Origin: Anaerolineales bacterium
Lineage (GTDB): Bacteria > Chloroflexota > Anaerolineae > Anaerolineales > DRMV01
Assembly: GCA_015491595.1 (NCBI GenBank)
Contig: WFVP01000337.1
Coordinates: 1 to 14,231, forward strand
Direction of reading: 5' to 3'
Length of the DNA: 14,231 nt
The position numbers and the translations under genes are program-made. A model generated the notes under the pieces. That model made no database searches. It was not told the origin of the DNA and saw only the letters and a program-made list of their open reading frames with translations. Of this stretch, positions 1-9,690 are shown piece by piece. Each line of letters begins with the position of its first letter. Within the stretch, counting starts at the first letter, position 1.

Positions 1-2514
1 GGGGACCTCCTTCCCCGAGTCTCGCGAAGCGGGTTTGCCGTACCGGGCCAGCACTTCGCGCACGAAGGAGTCCTCAGCGTCCTGGGGCAGGGCCGCCAGG
101 TTGGTATAGATGCGCACCCGGCGCTCCACTTTGTCCGGCGGCTTGACCAGAATCTCCACCACCAAGTCCCGGGGGAGCATCCCGTAGTCTTGAAGGGTCC
201 AGATAGTAGTGATGCGGTCGCTCAGATTGGGCCACTGGTCTTTGGCCCAGCGATAACGCTCCCGGCAGAACTGCCAGATGGCCTCGGGCAGGTGTTCATG
301 CCGATAGGTCTTGTATTGCTCCCAAATCTCCGGGAAGGGGGTGAGGGGGAAGAGGATTTTCAACATGGCTTGCTGGACGATTTCCGGAGGACGTCCTTTC
401 TCCTCATCTACCCAGTTGATGTGGTAGTTCACGATGAAGGTGAAGATGCCGAAATGGGAGTAGTACTCCACCGTCTGGAGGATTTCCTCCTTGCGCGCGT
501 AGGCCCGAGCATAGGCTTCTTCCATCAGCAGGCTGGGCTCCTCCAGATGCTCCTCTTCCAGCGCCCAACCCGAGCGTTTCACCCCGGGGGGCAGTTCCCG
601 GAACCGGAAGTAATGGGGGTCCACCCGATACACCCAGGCCACCAGGCGGCGGATGCGGTCGTTCTCCACGTTGAACTTGTACATGCGTCCTTCGGCCAGC
701 AAATCCTCCAGCGCGTCGGCGATGCCCCGCTGCCTGGCCTGGTCCAGCGCCCGCTCCAGGCCCGAGGTGTACGCCGTGAGCCCCCGGGAGGCCACCACCC
801 GCTCCAGCAATGTCCTCGACTCTCGCTTTTTCCATCCTCCATGGGCGACCACCCATTGCAGTATCGTGAGGAAGGCACCCGCCAGCCCTACGGCCACCAG
901 GGCATGCCACTTCATGAAGACGAGCACCAGAAACATGATGTAACTGGCCACCATACCGCGCAAACCGGCAAAGCGCAACGCCCGCGCCTCGGGGGAACCA
1001 GGTTCGATGCCTTTCTCCCGCAGTACGTCGTCCCGGGCGAAAAACACCGCAGTACTGCTGATAACGAAGGCGCTGACGAAACCGAACGCGTAGTAAGCTT
1101 CCACCACCGTGACGTAACGGATGATGGGGATGAGGACCGCCGAAATGCCCCAAATGACCACGATACCGATGCGGTCGTCCAAAAAGGTGGAGGGCAGGCG
1201 CCCCAACCGCGCGGCATTGGCCGCCACCGCTGCTCCCCCCACGTAGCCACCGCCCTGAGCCAAAAGCAAGATGACCGCCAACAACAACCCGGCCACGAAA
1301 AGGAAGACCTCGCCCGGCGTCCCTTCCAGGGCCTGGGCCAGGGCCCGAGACACCGCAATGTTGTAGGCCGTCTCCCGCAGGAAGGCCTCCCGGTCGGCGA
1401 TATGGGGAACGTATTCCCCGGGCACGCCCCGACGCAAACTCAACAGGTATTCCTCGTACAGGGCTTCGGCCGCCTGCCGGTCGGCCTCGGTCACCTGGAC
1501 GTCCTGCAAGGAAACGCCCCGACCCAGCCACTGGGCGGCCACAATCTCGTATTCAATCAGCAGGGTGCTGTAGCCTTCCGTCGCAGGGATGCGCCAGCGC
1601 TTGGCCGCGTAGAGCTGCATCACCCCGGTACCGATGAGGAACAGGGCCGCCAGGGTGAGGGCCGTGCGCACCACCATCCACTTGGGCTTGGCCGCGTGCT
1701 TGCCGCTGGCAGGGATGACCTCGTACCCCGAAAAGCCCAGCATGGCGCTGGACATGGAGCGGAAGAACAGGTAGAGGATCATGCCCGTGGCCAGCGTGCT
1801 CAAATTCTGCTCGGCCCGTACCACATGCTCCACCACCTGAGCGGTCTGCAGCCGGCGGATGATGCCCTCCGTGAGGAAGGCCCACTCCGGATGGCGCCAG
1901 GCCGCCAGGGTCGTGAGACTCAAGGCTCCCAGGGTGAAGATGGTGAACGCGCCGCCGCCCAGGAGGAAGAGGGGCACGGCCCGTCGGGGCCCCATGAGCA
2001 CCAGAACGGCCATGATGAAGAAGGCGAAAATCTCCGCGAGGAGCAGACGATAGGGCGCGAGCTCCGGCAGCACCAGCATCAACACGTCGGAAGCCGAGAT
2101 GGCGCTGATGATGATGGTCAGAATCGCGTCCAGGAAGAACAGGCTGGTTCCCACCCAGGAGAGCCAGCGCAGCCGGGGCGGCCCGATGGATTCCACCAGG
2201 GGTCCGCTGCCGCCCGCGTTGGGCCGCAGGTAACTGGCCGCCTGATACGAGGGCACGATGCCGAAATAGAGCATCAACGACAACACCCCGAAGGCCGCGA
2301 TGGCGATGCCGTGATACCCCTGCGCGCCGTAGATGGCCAGGAGGGTCTGATATGCGGCCACACTGAAGGCGTCGGCCGCGATTTCAAAAATCAGGGCCAG
2401 CACCCCCAGGCCGGTTCCGCCCAACAACAGCCCTTCGAACATCAACCGGGGAAGCTTCTTCCGCGCCTCGCGCCATTCGGTAGGAGGGACGTACGGACGG
2501 AACAGCCTGCGCAT
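1..2514 (-). CDS. APC-superfamily-like permease with long soluble C-terminal domain (3' end outside window)
   Basis: Reading the minus strand codon by codon from ATG at 2514 gives 838 residues with no stop down to base 1, so the gene continues beyond the left edge. About 12 hydrophobic helices lie between residues 27 and 557. The putative TM6 carries FSGYE at 261-265, resembling the G-(F/Y)-E motif of APC amino acid permeases. TM8 is followed by a stretch ending in RLGRLPSTF (about 436-447), like the 'aRdg.LP..f' segment after TM8 in that family. A polar loop of about 95 residues (304-400) separates TM7 and TM8. Residues 559-838 are hydrophilic and look cytosolic. The family moves amino acids, amines or similar solutes with cation coupling; the substrate cannot be told. 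The start has a weak upstream GGTGAAAGG. It is divergent from melA. The permease-family call is moderately sure; the reading frame is very sure. Confidence 0.82.
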   Translation of the reverse strand, partial: MRRLFRPYVPPTEWREARKKLPRLMFEGLLLGGTGLGVLALIFEIAADAFSVAAYQTLLAIYGAQGYHGIAIAAFGVLSLMLYFGIVPSYQAASYLRPNAGGSGPLVESIGPPRLRWLSWVGTSLFFLDAILTIIISAISASDVLMLVLPELAPYRLLLAEIFAFFIMAVLVLMGPRRAVPLFLLGGGAFTIFTLGALSLTTLAAWRHPEWAFLTEGIIRRLQTAQVVEHVVRAEQNLSTLATGMILYLFFRSMSSAMLGFSGYEVIPASGKHAAKPKWMVVRTALTLAALFLIGTGVMQLYAAKRWRIPATEGYSTLLIEYEIVAAQWLGRGVSLQDVQVTEADRQAAEALYEEYLLSLRRGVPGEYVPHIADREAFLRETAYNIAVSRALAQALEGTPGEVFLFVAGLLLAVILLLAQGGGYVGGAAVAANAARLGRLPSTFLDDRIGIVVIWGISAVLIPIIRYVTVVEAYYAFGFVSAFVISSTAVFFARDDVLREKGIEPGSPEARALRFAGLRGMVASYIMFLVLVFMKWHALVAVGLAGAFLTILQWVVAHGGWKKRESRTLLERVVASRGLTAYTSGLERALDQARQRGIADALEDLLAEGRMYKFNVENDRIRRLVAWVYRVDPHYFRFRELPPGVKRSGWALEEEHLEEPSLLMEEAYARAYARKEEILQTVEYYSHFGIFTFIVNYHINWVDEEKGRPPEIVQQAMLKILFPLTPFPEIWEQYKTYRHEHLPEAIWQFCRERYRWAKDQWPNLSDRITTIWTLQDYGMLPRDLVVEILVKPPDKVERRVRIYTNLAALPQDAEDSFVREVLARYGKPASRDSGKEVP

Positions 2515-2556
2515 CGCCTTTCACCGCCTGCGGTATGGGAAACCCGGTGTCGCACC

Positions 2557-2583
2557 TCTCCCACGTGGTAAGATGGTGGGAGA
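2557..2583. promoter_or_regulatory. Divergent promoter region with 8+8 bp inverted repeat (candidate operator)
   Basis: TCTCCCAC (2557-2564) and GTGGGAGA (2576-2583) form a perfect inverted repeat with an 11-bp spacer. It overlaps TAAGAT (2569-2574), a plausible -10 box for melA, and lies close to TAAAAT on the minus strand (2597-2592), a plausible -10 for the permease. Neither -35 is good. Its position between two divergent genes suits a repressor or activator site, for example LacI-type, which often controls GH4 genes. It could also act only as an RNA hairpin in the permease leader. Confidence 0.4.
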
Positions 2584-2614
2584 TATTCTCCATTTTACCC
2601 GATGGGAGCCAGCC

Positions 2615-3976
2615 GTGGAGAAAATCGCCTTCATCGGCGCGGGCAGCTTTGAATTCACCCGGGGCTTGGTACGGGACCTGCTCACCTACCCCCGTCTACG
2701 CAGGGTGACCCTGAGCCTGATGGACATCGACCCGGAACGCCTGGAGTTCAGCCGCCGGGCCGTGGTGCACCTGGTGGAGGCCTTTGGCGCGGACGCGCGG
2801 GTGGAGGCCACACTCCATCGCCAGCAGGCCCTGGAAGGCGCGGACGTGGTCCTCACCACCATCCTGGTGGGCAGCACCCAGGTCTGGCGCCACGACATCG
2901 AAATCCCCAAGAAATACGGGGTGGACATCAACGTGGGCGACACGCGCGGCCCCGCGGGCATCTTCCGGTTCCTGCGCACCCTGCCCGTCATGCTGGACAT
3001 CGTGCAGGACATGGGACGCCTGTGTCCCCGGGCTGTGCTCCTCAATTACACCAATCCCATGGCCCTGCTGGTGGGCGCGCTCAGCCGCCTGACCTCCATC
3101 CGCATCGTGGGACTGTGCCACTCGGTGCAACGCACCGCCCGCATGCTGGCCCGCTGGATTGGCGCGCCCCTGGAGGAAATCGACTATACCGCCGCGGGCA
3201 TCAACCACCTGGCCTGGTTCCTTACCTTCCGCTGGAAGGGGCGGGACGCCTATCCCCTGCTCCGCCGGGTGGTGCTGGAAAACCCCGAGGTCTATCGGGA
3301 GGAAATCGCCCGCAATGAAACCTTCCTTCACCTGGGATACTACCCCACCGAATCCAGCGGTCATCACTCCGAGTACACCTGGTGGTACCGAAAACGCTCC
3401 GACCTCATCGAGAAAATCGCCCAGGGCACCGGTTGGAACCCCGGCGAGTACGCGTACATCCTCAAGCGCTACCGGGAGAGGGAACATACCTGGAAGGACG
3501 AGATTCGCGCCCAATTGGAGCGCCCCCTGACCCCTGAGGACCTGCAGCGGAGCGAGGAATACGCCGCGCCCATCATCCACGCCCTGGCCGGAGGCGAACC
3601 CTTCCGGTTTCACGGCAACGTCCCCAACACCGACCTCATTCCCAACCTGCCCCACGGGGCCTGCGTGGAAGTGCCCATCCTGGTGGACGCGCACGGGTTC
3701 CATCCCCTGCGGGTCGGCCCCCTTCCGCCGCCGGTGGCCATGCTCACCCGGCTCAACAGCGAAATCGAGGAACTGGCCATCCAGGGTGCGCTGGAGGGAA
3801 ACCCGGTGAAAATCTTCCACGCCATCGCCCACGACCCCCTCACGGCCGCGGTGCTTTCCCTGGAAGAAATCCGGAACATGGTGAACGAGCTGTTCGCCGT
3901 CCACCGACCCTATCTCCCCCAATTCACCAAGCACCGGGTGGACCTGGAGGACATCGGTCCCCACCACTACCGATAA
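2615..3976 (+). CDS. melA: Alpha-galactosidase, glycoside hydrolase family 4
   Basis: This enzyme cleaves alpha-galactosides such as melibiose in the cytoplasm by the NAD+ and Mn2+ dependent redox-elimination mechanism of GH4. The start is GTG at 2615, with GGGAG 8 bp upstream, giving [11 protein letters not shown], the usual GH4 beginning; an ATG at 2573 would add an atypical 14-residue tail. It is 453 residues, close to E. coli MelA (about 450). Visible features are the Rossmann motif GAGS (8-11), NYTNPM (144-149), the metal-binding GLCHSVQ with C168, AGINH with H198 as the second likely metal ligand, and [10 protein letters not shown] (245-254). [18 protein letters not shown] and DPLTAAVL near the C-terminus also match MelA as I remember it. 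These block-by-block similarities favour alpha-galactosidase over the alpha-glucosidase or alpha-glucuronidase branches. No sugar transporter gene is adjacent except the divergent permease. Confidence 0.9.
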   Translation: MEKIAFIGAGSFEFTRGLVRDLLTYPRLRRVTLSLMDIDPERLEFSRRAVVHLVEAFGADARVEATLHRQQALEGADVVLTTILVGSTQVWRHDIEIPKKYGVDINVGDTRGPAGIFRFLRTLPVMLDIVQDMGRLCPRAVLLNYTNPMALLVGALSRLTSIRIVGLCHSVQRTARMLARWIGAPLEEIDYTAAGINHLAWFLTFRWKGRDAYPLLRRVVLENPEVYREEIARNETFLHLGYYPTESSGHHSEYTWWYRKRSDLIEKIAQGTGWNPGEYAYILKRYREREHTWKDEIRAQLERPLTPEDLQRSEEYAAPIIHALAGGEPFRFHGNVPNTDLIPNLPHGACVEVPILVDAHGFHPLRVGPLPPPVAMLTRLNSEIEELAIQGALEGNPVKIFHAIAHDPLTAAVLSLEEIRNMVNELFAVHRPYLPQFTKHRVDLEDIGPHHYR

Positions 3977-3979
3977 GGT

Positions 3980-3997
3980 AACCCGGCCCAACGGGTT
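3980..3997. terminator. Weak hairpin between convergent genes
   Basis: AACCCG (3980-3985) and CGGGTT (3992-3997) can pair around a 6-nt loop just after the melA stop. It is followed by CTTG rather than a T run, so it is a poor intrinsic terminator in either direction. The convergent 51-bp gap to the peptidase gene makes a shared terminator plausible. Confidence 0.35.
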
Positions 3998-4027
3998 CTT
4001 GTTGGGGAAGGCGCCCGAACAGGCGTC

Positions 4028-6070
4028 TTACGGTGCCTGAATCTCCAGGCGGTACACGCCCGGTTGCCGGGTGTACCGGGTGACCAGGGTGACCAACAGG
4101 TAAGTCGTGCCTTCCTCGGGGATGTTGACCGTCACCAGGCCGCGATGGCCCCCTTCCACCGGCAGGCGTTCCACCCGGGTGGTTCCAGGACCCAGATACA
4201 CCAGCATCCACCGAAACTCCGCAGGCAGGCGATTCGAGACCCGCACGAACCCCTCGGCCTCCCAGCCGCCGTTGCCGTCCTCGAAATCCTCCCGGTATCC
4301 CAGGGCCTCCAGAGTGACATCGTCCACCAGGAAACCCACCCGATTCACCGCCGCGTCGGTCACGTAGACGAACCGGACCCACACCTTCCCGCCGGCATAA
4401 GCCGAGAGGTCCACCTCTTCCTGAATCCACCGCGGTGTATCACCACCGCCGGAGACTCCTGTATACCCCCATCCGTAGTTGTTGCCCGTGGGGTTGGCAT
4501 CTGTAGCCGAAGGCGGACGCAGCATGTCCCAGCGCTTCCCATCCCGGGAGGCCAACAGATACACGAAGTCGTAATTGGGTTCGATGTCGTACCAGGTCCA
4601 GTAGGACAGGGTCACCGGACCCTGGACGCGCCGCAGGTCGAAACGCCGGGTGAGGCGCATTTCCGACTCGTCGCCGTAGTTGGACCAGAAGGCGAAGACC
4701 CCCGAATGGGGCTCCGTGGGCCAGAGGGCCACCTGCGCTTCCCCCTCCATCCGCAGGGTCCAGGTTCCCGGACAGGTCAGGCGATAGAGGTCCATGCCAA
4801 AGGGAAAAACCTGGGTCTTCCAGGAGCCGGGACACTTGTCCAGGGTCTCGGCCCGGGGACGGTCCGACAGGGTGTAGGTTCGGTAGCCGTAACGCCCGTC
4901 TTCCAGGGTCGGGTCCTGCACCAGGTTGGCCACCAACCAGTCCAGGAACACCTCCTCGTAGGTCAGGCCGGGGGCGTACCGGTTCAGAATGGCCTGCACC
5001 CCGTCCCATCCGTTGGCGTCATGGGCGATGAGGTCCCGCAGGGCGTCGTCCCCGAAGCGCTCCCAGAAATAGAGCAAAAAGAGGAAGGCGGCTTGATAAT
5101 GAGGGAGCGTGGAGGCCTGTTGGGGGTCGGGCCAGGCGTTCAGTTGCACGTCGGGCTGGTTCAGGTAGAGCACTTCGCCGGAGCCGGGCTCGTATCCGTT
5201 CAACAGCATGGCCAGTTCCGAGGCCCCTTCGTTCAGCCAGGAGGCCTCGTTTCGGTCCTGATACCAGTGAATCATGTGCTGGAACTCGTGGGCCAGCAAG
5301 CCCTGGGTCCAAGGGTCGTCCAGCGCGGAAGAGGACGCGGAGAACACGAACATTTCGTGCCGGTTGGAGTAGGGATGCACGGCCGGGGGCCACTCGTCCG
5401 ACGAGGCGTAGTACCCCGCGACCCCGCCGCCCAGACGCCGGACGTAAAGGATGTACACGCGGGGGTCGCCGTCAATGCCCGGCACCCACTCGGAGCCGAA
5501 CAGGCGCCGCGTCGTGGGGTAAATGCGGTCCTCGAAAGCCTGCATCAGGGCCCGGACGTCGTCCAGGTCGTAGGGCACGCCCTCTTCGACCCAGAAGTAC
5601 GCGTGGGGGGTCACGTAGACCAGTTCCGCGGTGATGGTGTAGGCCTGGTGGGTCTCCATGTCCATCACATAGAAGGTCTCCCGCTCGCCCACCCGGCGAG
5701 GGGGGCCGGGAGTCGGTGTGGCCCATTGCACCGGCCTCCCCAACACCGCCTCGGTGAAGGCGATGGGGTCGTGCACGGGCAGACGCGCGCTTTGCAAGAC
5801 CTCCAGGTTCTGTCTGGCCTCGGGAGACACCGCGTCCCCGGGATGGAGGGGCCCGGGAGCCGGGGTGACTTCAAGCACAGGCGTACGCGTCGGCGTGCGG
5901 GGTGGCGTCGTGGGCGTCACCCACAAGGTCACCGCAGGCGCGGTTTCAGGAGTGGGCCGACCCTCGGTAGGCCGGGAGGCCGCCCATCGGGACGCCCAAA
6001 ACACGGGACCGCACACCAGACAGCCCAAGAGGAACGCAATTCCCCAACACCCCCATCCAGAACGGGCCAT
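4028..6070 (-). CDS. Exported zinc metallopeptidase with immune-inhibitor-A-like C-terminal domain
   Basis: 680 residues. The N-terminus has one hydrophobic segment (about 8-26), acting as signal peptide or anchor; LLGC at 14-17 could be a lipobox, so a lipoprotein is possible. A Pro/Thr-rich linker (about 38-75) follows, typical of surface proteins. The peptidase domain (about 95-420) has the zinc motif HEFQH (261-265) and WLNEGASE with E281 as the probable third ligand. The motif surroundings (AHEFQHMIHW...WLNEG) resemble M30/hyicolysin-type gluzincins more than the classical M6 HExxHxxGxxD. Residues about 464-600 (NYGDE start, LVDD at 581-584, aromatic strands between) look like the VEG-type beta domain of immune inhibitor A. 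It probably degrades extracellular protein. The start lies 3 bp after the ATPase stop, implying co-transcription and translational coupling. Function is inferred from motifs. Confidence 0.85.
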   Translation of the reverse strand: MARSGWGCWGIAFLLGCLVCGPVFWASRWAASRPTEGRPTPETAPAVTLWVTPTTPPRTPTRTPVLEVTPAPGPLHPGDAVSPEARQNLEVLQSARLPVHDPIAFTEAVLGRPVQWATPTPGPPRRVGERETFYVMDMETHQAYTITAELVYVTPHAYFWVEEGVPYDLDDVRALMQAFEDRIYPTTRRLFGSEWVPGIDGDPRVYILYVRRLGGGVAGYYASSDEWPPAVHPYSNRHEMFVFSASSSALDDPWTQGLLAHEFQHMIHWYQDRNEASWLNEGASELAMLLNGYEPGSGEVLYLNQPDVQLNAWPDPQQASTLPHYQAAFLFLLYFWERFGDDALRDLIAHDANGWDGVQAILNRYAPGLTYEEVFLDWLVANLVQDPTLEDGRYGYRTYTLSDRPRAETLDKCPGSWKTQVFPFGMDLYRLTCPGTWTLRMEGEAQVALWPTEPHSGVFAFWSNYGDESEMRLTRRFDLRRVQGPVTLSYWTWYDIEPNYDFVYLLASRDGKRWDMLRPPSATDANPTGNNYGWGYTGVSGGGDTPRWIQEEVDLSAYAGGKVWVRFVYVTDAAVNRVGFLVDDVTLEALGYREDFEDGNGGWEAEGFVRVSNRLPAEFRWMLVYLGPGTTRVERLPVEGGHRGLVTVNIPEEGTTYLLVTLVTRYTRQPGVYRLEIQAP

Positions 6071-6073
6071 ACA

Positions 6074-8860
6074 TCACGACTCCTTCAGCCAACCCCGGCG
6101 GACGAACACCTTCTCCAGCTCCACTCCCCAGAAAACCACCGTGCTCAGAACCAAAGCCAAGAGCAGTTCACTGGGCTTCAAAGCCACCGTGTTGAAGATG
6201 GATTGCAACGCGGGGAGGTAAATCACCGCCAGTTGCAGAACAAAGGTGAGCAGCACGGCCCCCAGCAGGAAGACGTTGCTGCGCAGCCCCAGGGTGAAGA
6301 GGGACTCCTTGGAGCTGCGCACGGCCAGGGCGTTCCCCATCTGGGAAAGGGTCAGGGTGGTGAACACCATGGTCTGCCAGACTTCCTGCCCGCGCGCCCC
6401 GCCGAACGCGTAGTACCACAACCCTACGCCCAGGGACACCAGGCCCATGAGCAGCCCGATGAAGCCCATATCCCGGACCATAGGCCCATCGAAGATGCGG
6501 GCTTGCGGGCTGTAAGGAGGACGTTTCATTACGTCCTTCTCCCCCGGTTCCACCGTCAGGGCCAGGCCCGGGAGGCCGTCGGTGACCAGGTTAATCCACA
6601 GGATTTGCAGCGGACGCAAGGGGAGGGGCATGCCCACAAAGGGCGCCAGGAGCATGACCAAAAGCTCGCCCGTGTTGGAGGTCATGGTGTATTTGATGAA
6701 CTTGCGGATGTTGTCGTAGATGACCCGGCCTTCCTCCACCGCGGCGACGATGGTGGCGAAATTATCGTCCAAGAGAACCATCTCCGAAGCCTCTTTGGCC
6801 ACCTCGGTGCCCGTGATGCCCATGGCCACGCCGATATCCGCCTTCTTCAGGGCCGGCGCATCGTTCACACCGTCCCCCGTCATGGCCACGATGTGGCCCC
6901 GGTCCTGCAAGGCTTCGACGATGTGGAGCTTGTGCTCCGGGGAGACGCGCGCGAAGACGGCCACCCGCTCCACCCGATTCTCAAGGGCGTCCCGGTCCAT
7001 ATCGTGCAGGGCGAAGCCGGTGAGAAGGTCCCCGCCGTCCATCAAGCCCAGTTGCTGTGCAATGGTCCGGGCGGTGCTGGGGTGATCGCCGGTAATCATC
7101 TTCACCTGGATGCCGGCCTCCTGACAGGTGCGCACCGCGTCCCGGGCCTCAGGCCGCAGGGGGTCCATCATGCCCACCAGGCCGACGAAGACCAGGTGGT
7201 GCTCCACCTCTTCCTGGAGCTGTTCGTCGGGCGGGAGGGTGTCCAGCCGTCGCACGGCCAGCCCCAGCACGCGAATGCCCTGACCCGCCAAGCGCTCGTT
7301 CTCTTCCAAGATGGTCCGCCGGTCTTCTTCGGTCATGGGCCGCACCATGCCGTCCTTCCACACCCGGTCGCTCAGGTCGAGGAGCACATCGGCCGCGCCT
7401 TTGGCGAAGACCACGTAGGGAGGTGGCGGGTTCCGGAAGAAAGTCTCCCACAACCAGGCCAAGTGAGGGTCCTGAGCCAGCAAATCAGGCCGCACCTGAT
7501 GGACGGTCACCATACGCTTCCGTTCCGAGGTAAAGGGGACCTCGGCCACCCTGGGCAGGATTTTCTCCAACAGGGGTTTGGGAAGCCCCAGCTGGGCCGC
7601 CGCCACCACCAGCGCGCCCTCGGTGGGGTCCCCCACGGCCCGATATCCCTCGCCGTTCTCGGGAGGCAGGAGCTCCGCGTCGTTGCACAGGGCGCCGGTG
7701 ACCAGCATGACGAGGAAGTCGGGGTCCAGATGCTTGGCGCCCTTCTCCAGGGCCTCCACCACGTCGTCCTGGGGCAGCTCCTGCACCACCTGGGCCACAT
7801 CCAGGCGCTTGCCGAAGCCGTCCAGCACTGTAACGGTCATGCGGTTTTGGGTCAGCGTGCCCGTCTTGTCGGTGCAGATGACCGTCACCGAGCCCAGGGT
7901 CTCCACCGCGGGGAGCTTGCGAATCAAAGCGTGGCGGCGCAACATGCGCTGCGCGCCCAGAGCCAGCGCGATGGTCACCACCGCGGGCAGGCCCTCGGGC
8001 ACGGCCGCCACCGCCATGCTGATGGCCGTGATGAACATTAAGCGGGGGTCCTCTCCCCGCAACAGGCCCAGGACGAAGATGAACACGATAAGGGCCACGG
8101 CCGCGATGCTCAAATCCCGGCCCAAACGGGCCAGACGCTTCTGCAGAGGAGTGGGCTCCCGCTCCACGGTGCGCAACATGTGGGCGATTTTGCCCAGCTC
8201 GGTCTGGAGGCCCGTGGCCGTAACCACCGCCTCTCCTTTGCCGTAGGTCACCCAGGTGCCCATGAAGACCATGTTGCGCCGTTCCGCGACCGGGAGGCCC
8301 TCGACCGGGATGGGCTCCGCGTGCTTAGACACGGGCTGGGATTCCCCCGTCAGGGCCGCTTCTTCCACCCGCAGGGAAATGCTGCGCAATACCCGCGCGT
8401 CCGCGGCCAGCGCGTCACGGGCCTCAAGGAGGAGGATGTCGCCGGGGACCACGTCCGTGGCCGGCACGTCCATGGCGTGGCCGTCCCGTCGGACCCGCAC
8501 CGTGGGGACGGCCATTTTGCGCAAGGCGGCCAGCGCGCGCTCCGCCCGGTATTCCTGCGAGAAGCCCAGGAACGCGTTGAGGACCACGATGACCAGGATG
8601 GCGATGCTTTCCTTAACATCACCCAAGGCCCACGAAATGGCCGCCGCCACGATGAGCAGGATGACCATGGCCTCGGTGAACTGGGAGAGGAACATCCACA
8701 CCGGTGAAGGCCCCCGGGCTTCGGGAAGGGCGTTGGGGCCAAACATCTCGCGACGCCGGCGGGCTTCTTCCTGGGAGAGCCCGGTCCGGGGGTCTACCTG
8801 GAGGGCTCGACACAGTTCGTCGGCGTCCATGCGCCAGGGTTGCAGGGCTTCCAGATTCAT
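6074..8860 (-). CDS. P2A-type cation-transporting ATPase, probably Ca2+ export
   Basis: 928 residues from ATG at 8860, preceded by GGAGGACGAGG. An ATG at 8942-8944 would add 28 atypical residues and sits almost on the likely transcription start. Domains in order: N-terminal cation ATPase domain (about 1-70), TM1-2, actuator domain with TGES (171-174), TM3-4 with PEGLP (288-292), phosphorylation loop DKTGTLT with Asp331, nucleotide-binding domain, GDGVNDAP hinge (662-669), then TM5-10. PEGLP, SNTGE in TM5 (728-732) and NLVTDGLP in TM6 (757-764) match the Ca2+-binding residues of SERCA-like pumps and differ from Na+/K+ pumps. The TM8 position of SERCA Glu908 is Gln here (SQMGNAL), as in several bacterial pumps, suggesting one Ca2+ site. 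It would extrude Ca2+ using ATP at the plasma membrane. It is the first gene of an operon with the peptidase. Confidence 0.93.
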   Translation of the reverse strand: MNLEALQPWRMDADELCRALQVDPRTGLSQEEARRRREMFGPNALPEARGPSPVWMFLSQFTEAMVILLIVAAAISWALGDVKESIAILVIVVLNAFLGFSQEYRAERALAALRKMAVPTVRVRRDGHAMDVPATDVVPGDILLLEARDALAADARVLRSISLRVEEAALTGESQPVSKHAEPIPVEGLPVAERRNMVFMGTWVTYGKGEAVVTATGLQTELGKIAHMLRTVEREPTPLQKRLARLGRDLSIAAVALIVFIFVLGLLRGEDPRLMFITAISMAVAAVPEGLPAVVTIALALGAQRMLRRHALIRKLPAVETLGSVTVICTDKTGTLTQNRMTVTVLDGFGKRLDVAQVVQELPQDDVVEALEKGAKHLDPDFLVMLVTGALCNDAELLPPENGEGYRAVGDPTEGALVVAAAQLGLPKPLLEKILPRVAEVPFTSERKRMVTVHQVRPDLLAQDPHLAWLWETFFRNPPPPYVVFAKGAADVLLDLSDRVWKDGMVRPMTEEDRRTILEENERLAGQGIRVLGLAVRRLDTLPPDEQLQEEVEHHLVFVGLVGMMDPLRPEARDAVRTCQEAGIQVKMITGDHPSTARTIAQQLGLMDGGDLLTGFALHDMDRDALENRVERVAVFARVSPEHKLHIVEALQDRGHIVAMTGDGVNDAPALKKADIGVAMGITGTEVAKEASEMVLLDDNFATIVAAVEEGRVIYDNIRKFIKYTMTSNTGELLVMLLAPFVGMPLPLRPLQILWINLVTDGLPGLALTVEPGEKDVMKRPPYSPQARIFDGPMVRDMGFIGLLMGLVSLGVGLWYYAFGGARGQEVWQTMVFTTLTLSQMGNALAVRSSKESLFTLGLRSNVFLLGAVLLTFVLQLAVIYLPALQSIFNTVALKPSELLLALVLSTVVFWGVELEKVFVRRGWLKES

Positions 8861-8953
8861 GGTGCCTCGTCCTCCCGCACGTTGTCCCGTCGGGGAATGG
8901 GGAGCCGGAGGCCCCAAAAGGCCCGACGGCCCGCATTCTCCCATGCGGTGGCA

Positions 8954-8959
8954 AGTATA
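8954..8959 (-). promoter_or_regulatory. -10 box, candidate promoter of the Ca2+-ATPase operon
   Basis: The minus strand reads TATACT here, with a poor -35 (about ATTCCA) 17 bp upstream. Transcription would start near 8947, leaving a leader of about 85 nt before the ATG at 8860. It is back-to-back with the infC promoter, only some 25 bp away. Confidence 0.45.
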
Positions 8960-8983
8960 CCGTAATTGGGGCGGTGGAATTTG

Positions 8984-9012
8984 TTGACGTACCTTAGCAC
9001 CTATGGTATTCT
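8984..9012 (+). promoter_or_regulatory. Sigma70-type promoter of infC-rpmI-rplT
   Basis: TTGACG (8984-8989) and TATTCT (9007-9012) are separated by exactly 17 bp. The predicted start near 9019 gives a leader of under 30 nt, leaving no room for a long L20-type leader ahead of infC. Confidence 0.7.
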
Positions 9013-9033
9013 ACGCACCGCAAATCTTTACCT

Positions 9034-9048
9034 GGAGGTGTTCTCATT
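9034..9048 (+). promoter_or_regulatory. Ribosome binding site with AUU start codon of infC
   Basis: GGAGGTG (9034-9040) stands 5 bp before ATT (9046-9048), i.e. 7 bp after GGAGG. No in-frame ATG, GTG or TTG lies between the promoter and GTG at 9145, and that GTG would delete conserved IF3 residues. The site therefore fixes ATT as the start. Confidence 0.8.
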
Positions 9049-9642
9049 ACCCAAGGAATTCGTGCGGAGGATTTTCGGGTCAACGAGGCCATTCGCGCCC
9101 CTCGGGTTCGCCTCATCGGCCCCGATGGGCAGAACCTGGGCGTCGTGACCCGGGAAGAGGCCCTGCGTCGGGCCCGGGAAGCCAATCTGGACCTGGTGGA
9201 AGTGGCACCCACGGCCGATCCACCGGTATGTCGTATTCTGGATTTCGGGAAGTTCCTGTACGAGAAGAAGAAGCGGGAACGGGAGAGCAAGAAGCGGCGT
9301 GTTCGCGTGGAAATAAAGGAAATGCGCCTGCGCCCACGCACGGCTCTGCATGACCGCAACATCGAACTGAGGGACGCCCGGGAATGGCTGCAGGAAGGAA
9401 AGAAGGTCAAGGTGGTCATCCTGTTCCGGGGTCGGGAAATCACCTATCCGGAGCTGGCCCTGGAAGACCTGAAGGAAATCGCCGAAGCCCTGTCGGACAT
9501 CGCCTTCGTGGAGAAGCCACCTTCGGTGGAAGGCCGTACCATGAGCATGATTTTGGCCCCGGGCCGACGGAAGAAGAACAAGCGCGAGCAGCACGAAAAA
9601 AGCGAGCAAACGAACGAAAAACCCTCTTCCCCTTCGGCGTAA
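9046..9642 (+). CDS. infC: Translation initiation factor IF-3
   Basis: IF-3 binds the 30S subunit, checks the start codon and initiator tRNA, and keeps subunits apart. Starting at ATT (9046) the protein has 198 residues. The N-domain shows RVNEAIRAPRVRLIGPDG (about 11-28) and LGVVTREEAL, then DLVEVAPTADPPVCRILDFGKF, all IF-3 hallmarks. A Lys/Arg-rich helical linker follows, then the C-domain with KVVILFRGREI and SMILAP. A polar tail of about 25 residues (RKKNKREQHEKSEQTNEK...) extends beyond the usual end. Calling the gene from GTG at 9145 would remove the first 33 residues including RVNEAIR. AUU initiation of infC is known in E. coli and lets IF-3 repress its own translation; the same control is inferred here. 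It is the first gene of infC-rpmI-rplT. Confidence 0.95.
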   Translation: MTQGIRAEDFRVNEAIRAPRVRLIGPDGQNLGVVTREEALRRAREANLDLVEVAPTADPPVCRILDFGKFLYEKKKRERESKKRRVRVEIKEMRLRPRTALHDRNIELRDAREWLQEGKKVKVVILFRGREITYPELALEDLKEIAEALSDIAFVEKPPSVEGRTMSMILAPGRRKKNKREQHEKSEQTNEKPSSPSA

Positions 9643-9648
9643 ATTGGG

Positions 9649-9654
9649 TAAAAT
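9649..9654 (+). promoter_or_regulatory. Possible internal -10 box before rpmI
   Basis: TAAAAT lies 7 bp after the infC stop. The hexamer 17 bp upstream is poor. A second promoter for rpmI-rplT is possible but weakly supported; if real, transcripts would begin just before the hairpin at 9691. Confidence 0.25.
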
Positions 9655-9690
9655 CAGGGCCGTGACGTGTGTGCCCGTGGGTTTTGATGT

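Noticed and set aside
190..2571. 793-residue open frame on the plus strand
   Set aside because: It is antisense to the permease. The translation is rich in His, Gln, Gly and Arg with no domain pattern, and the opposite strand encodes a clean 12-helix protein.
4064..8041. 1325-residue open frame on the plus strand
   Set aside because: It covers the peptidase and most of the Ca2+-ATPase in antisense. It is a stop-poor shadow caused by high GC; composition is implausible and no motif is present.
9145..9642. GTG at 9145 as the infC start
   Set aside because: It would remove the conserved RVNEAIR...RLIGPDG segment, and no Shine-Dalgarno sequence precedes it.
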